Shown: in pieces, positions 60,576 through 64,000 of the stretch | How positions within the stretch are numbered: the first letter of the stretch is position 1 | Layout: the number at the start of each line of letters is the position of its first letter | Origin: Pezizomycotina sp. ARF18 | Lineage: Eukaryota > Ascomycota | Length of the DNA stretch: 64,000 nt | Assembly (NCBI GenBank): GCA_002224055.1 | Contig: AZLU01000002.1 | Coordinates: 420,777-484,776 of the forward strand | Reading direction: 5' to 3' | Translations under genes and position numbers: made by a program | The notes under the pieces: generated by a model | Databases searched by the model: none | Seen by the model: the letters and a program-made list of their open reading frames with translations, nothing else | Told to the model about the DNA's origin: nothing

Positions 60576-63038
60576 ATGGCAGCCTTGTTTGCCAGAATTA
60601 GGGACCGGAGCCCTATTCGGGCGGCTCGACCGACCTTTCGCCAGTTTCACCGGACGCCAACAACCTCTTCTCCTCTCTCAACTCCGCCCCACCTACACAG
60701 ATCAATGGTTCCATCTCTCCTCCTAACTCCCCCGGTAATCCAAAGTCCAGAAACTCTTCTAGATCGCCATCCGACAAAGATAGGATCCGAAGCAATTCGA
60801 GCGGCCTCAACAGCCTCGCGCCATTCCCGACACCTTTTCACGCCTTCAAGCTCAACCCCGTCTCGACAAAGAACCAAGTCAACGCGCTGAAATTCATCGA
60901 CCGCATAGACTCCCTCCTCTTCCTCGGCCACCCTGCCACTGCCGTTTTCAATGCGTTACCGGCATGCATGGCCAACGCCGAAGCACAGGCGTGGTTCACG
61001 CGCACGCTGAACTCCGACATCCACAAGCCCGCGTCGCTCGACGACTTCCGGCAGTGCCTGATCAACGACCACATATGGGCCTTCGAGCAGAACAGGATAA
61101 TGTCGCGGTACCAGTCTCGCTCGGCGGGGAATAGGAGGGATCCGTACCTCGACAGCGCGGAGTTCAAGCTGCACTTGCGTACATACGCGACGCGGTACGA
61201 CTAGAGGAGCAGCTGCTCCAAAAGGACAAGAAGATTGCGGGGGCATATAGCGAGCTGAGCGAGTTACACGAGAAAGAGACGCAGCTGCAAAAGAAGATAT
61301 CGAATTTACAGTATGACTTAGCGAGGAAGGAAAGCGGAGCCCCAGCAGCAGCACCGCAACAGGCGCAGGAGTTACCGAAAACACAGGTTACGGCGGCAGC
61401 AGCCATAACCAATACCAGGGAGATGGACGATCTGCGCGACCAGCTAAAACAGCTCGATCGCATGAAAACGGCTTTACAGGATGAGGTTATAATGCAGAAG
61501 AATAACGTTGCGTTCCTGGAGCAGCAGAAGACGGCGCTGAACCATGAGATCACGAACCTAAGGATAAAAGTTTCCGACCTTGAGGCATCTAATCAGAGGC
61601 TTCGTACTCTAGCGGATGCCGTTCCGACGATGCAGGCTAAAATCAGCGATCTGGAGGCTAGAAACGCGAGGATGCAGCAGCACATGGATTCCGTTCCACC
61701 GGGTCAAGACCTCGATTTGCAGAGGCTGCGGGAACAGAACGCGCGGTTTATAACACAGCTCAATCAGAAGGATACCAAGATCTCCGAGCTCGAGGCCGAA
61801 GTTCAGACGCACAGCGGAGCCGCCCAGCAGCATCAACATCAGTCACAGCAGCATCAACAGGCCGCCCAAGTAGCGCAGCAAAGCAGTCAGCAGCTTCAGC
61901 AACAGCTAAACCAAGTAACGGCGCATAATCAACAGCTCCAGCAGCAATTACAGCAAGCGCAGCAGCAATTACAGCAGTTCCAACAAGACAGTGCCCGCGC
62001 GAAGAGCCCGCCGTATCCATCCCAGCCCGGACTCATGGAAGCGACCAGATCCATGGACGACGCGTTCGCCAACATGAACCTCTCCCACGCGAACCTGGAA
62101 GCCATAATCAAGCAAAAGGACACCGCGATCGCAGACCTGCACGCCCGACTAACGACCATGACCGACGAAGCCGCGGCCGTGTGCAGCGTCTTTTCCAGAT
62201 CGAGCAGTCACTCCTGGACTCCCACGCCATCTCGCGGCACAAAGATATGGCCTTGTTCAACCTCGAGCGCAGGCTCGCCATGCTGGGCCACCATGGCGAC
62301 TGCAATTGCCCTAATTGCTCGCAGTTCCCCAAATCCGCCACGCCCGTTTCCCTGCCAACTCCGACGTCGTCTGCAGCGCCCGTCTTTAAAACGCCGGTTC
62401 ACACGAACAGCGCTCCGATACCCGCGGGTACGCATCCATATGGGCAGCAGCAGCAGCCACCGCATGTACACCATAACAGCATCGATCTCGGCGTCGCTGC
62501 TGCTGCCGCGGCATTCGCCAGTCAGCCGAACACTGGCAACGTTAGGGCTTCCCTAATGGGTCCATCGCCATCGCAGCAGTCCGTCAGCACTAACGTCTCG
62601 CGGACTGCCACGCCGCTGATCCAACAACAAGCGGCACAACTAGCAGCGCAGCAGCAGCAACAAGTTCAGAATCAGGGGAGACGGTTCCTAGATATCCGCT
62701 TCAGATACTCCGACCCCCGACCATACTTCGTCCCCGAGCAGTCGAAACCGACGCTGGCACACCTTCTAGACCGGGGTATGACGGTTCTCCACCCAGGAGC
62801 TGACTTCAGCGTGCTGTGGGAGAACATCACGAAAGCGCTCCTGGAGATGCTGGGTAGCGATTTGGGGTTGCTGGGCGAGCTGACGAAGCATCTGAAACTC
62901 AGCTTCAGGGATCGCGACGGTAGCCCGCCGATGTATGGTATTGCGCCGAATGCATCGCCGAGGGGGCTCGTTGTCGCGGATGTGTGGTTTGGTGTATGGC
63001 AGGAGGTTAATGGCTTGGATATCGTCTGCGATTTCTAA
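60576..63038 (+). CDS. Coiled-coil, Gln-rich protein of unknown function
   Basis: ATG 60576 gives MAALFARIRDRSPIR, then a Ser/Pro-rich disordered segment. A globular helical part follows at about 60840-61200 (FIDRIDSLLFLG, AQAWFTRTL, LDDFRQCLINDHIWAFEQNR). A long coiled coil comes next, about 61210-61800 (KISNLQYDLARKE, LKQLDRMKTALQDEVI, KVSDLEASNQRL). Then a Gln/His-rich stretch (61800-61990), a second short helix pair (AIIKQKDTAIADLHARL), a Cys cluster CNCPNC (about 62310), an Ala/Gln-rich linker and a conserved-looking C-terminal domain (RFLDIRFRYSDPRPYFVPEQ, LGLLGELTKHLKLSFRDRDG). The stop is at 63038. The coding frame changes more than once with no intron evident. The family is not recognised. 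Composition suggests a scaffold or cytoskeleton-associated role, but that is only inference. Confidence 0.75.
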
Positions 63039-64000
63039 ACGAGGAAGGGCAAGTAAATAGGGAGCTTGAAAATCTCCTACGGAACGGTTTCAAGAGTTAT
63101 TACGAAAATGAGGATAAAAATCTTTATAAAACAACAAAAAAATATTTATATTTTTGGTGATACAAAAGCGAGAGCGTTATGGTCCGGTTTTTTTTTTTTT
63201 TTTTTTTTTTTTCCCTTTCCCCAGTTATTTCTCCTCCCATTTCGATTATTTTCATCGTTTCTATGACTTTTATCTTTTTTTTCCTTGATAGTATTGCATT
63301 CTTCCTCTCTATGTATTCATTTTTGTAATGACAATTACGTTGTATTTTAAGTTTTCATTTGATACGTACATACTTCGTTATCTATTATTTATAGGTCCCA
63401 TCGCTTCTTTTGATCTCTTCTACGGTTAATTGAGTATTTCCTCGATATCTGCGAAGTTTCGTGGCTATTGTTACCACCATCAGTATAATATACTAAGTAT
63501 CTATTCTTATTAGGTCTAGTATTCATATAGCTTTACAAGTATTTCGAATAGGCTTGAATAACACCCTAATAATACTATGTCTTCATTTTATCTTTCGCCC
63601 ATGTGCGTCGCCGGATTTGTTTCATTTCAAGTCCATGCGAGATATCATTTCCAGCTAGGTCATCACAGGTCCAAGATGAGGCTTACCTCGTTAGTTATTT
63701 CACTAGTGGCATTGCTACCATTGGACTCTTCCATCCTCGTATTTCTACAGAAGATCGGCACCAGTGGGGGTCGCTTTCACCAAAGCCTTGCATAGAACGA
63801 TTAAGAACTAGCTTCGTAATATGAAATTAACTTTCGTGTTTATACTCCTAACTCTTCAATGCTATTGCTTCAAGAAAATCCCCTACGATTTATCAATCGT
63901 TCCTGAGCGGTTGTACGGTTTCTTCCGAAAATATAGCCCAAAACCCAATTTGAAATCCTCTTTCTTGCTATGGCCAACGATCTATCTCGCTTAATTACAA
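63039..64000. other. 3' flank, no gene recognised
   Basis: AT-rich, with a T25 run at 63188-63212. Short open frames at 63570-63830 have no recognisable features. Confidence 0.45.

Noticed and set aside
1339-63038. Programmed frameshifting as the cause of the many frame changes
   Set aside because: Sites share no slippery heptamer, affect unrelated genes at many positions, and several fall in ordinary homopolymers; sequence error is simpler.
1-64000. CRISPR arrays, bacterial operons, telomere repeats, rRNA
   Set aside because: None seen; gene structure and families are fungal nuclear.

Overview
The window looks like nuclear DNA of a filamentous ascomycete (Pezizomycotina). Genes carry short introns (about 50-130 nt) with GTAAGT-like donors and CTAAC/CTAAT branch sites. 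Protein families typical of that group are present: a Clr5-type N-terminal domain, fungal NACHT/STAND proteins, F-box proteins with Cys-rich tails, CorA-like membrane proteins and an aspzincin protease. No species can be named from the sequence alone.

Layout. 1.3-5.5 kb (+): Clr5/C2H2 regulator-like gene. 5.5-9.7 kb: nothing coding recognised. 9.7-11.2 kb (+): broken-looking unit with a retropepsin-like and an RNase H-like part. 11.8-13.5 kb (-): F-box protein. 13.7-20 kb (-): long low-complexity coding stretches around a CorA-like GMN membrane module, perhaps two tandem related genes. 20.6-22.6 kb (-): F-box protein with Cys-rich tail. 23.6-24.6 kb (-): secreted aspzincin metalloprotease. 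24.6-27.9 kb: noncoding, with a 193-bp tandem duplication. 27.9-31.3 kb (-): NLR-like protein (DUF7708-like N-terminus, NACHT, C2H2 fingers). 31.9-35.6 kb (+): SNF2-family ATPase, divergent from the NLR. 36.8-38.1 kb (-): S1/P1 nuclease. 38.7-40.4 kb (+): ALG11. 40.5-42.0 kb (-): COX18. 42.65 kb: tRNA-Gly(CCC). 44.2-45.6 kb (-): zinc-knuckle protein. 45.6-60.6 kb: gene desert with many A/T homopolymers. 60.6-63.0 kb (+): coiled-coil, Gln-rich protein.

The left half (to about 36 kb) holds accessory, rapidly evolving families. The right half holds housekeeping genes of N-glycosylation (ALG11), mitochondrial membrane insertion (COX18) and translation (tRNA), so an accessory/core boundary seems to lie near 36 kb.

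Almost every recognisable gene, including ALG11 and COX18, changes reading frame by one base at one or more places while the protein family match continues. Several sites lie in homopolymers. This points to consensus indel errors in the assembly, so gene boundaries below are spans of the recognisable gene, not clean open reading frames.
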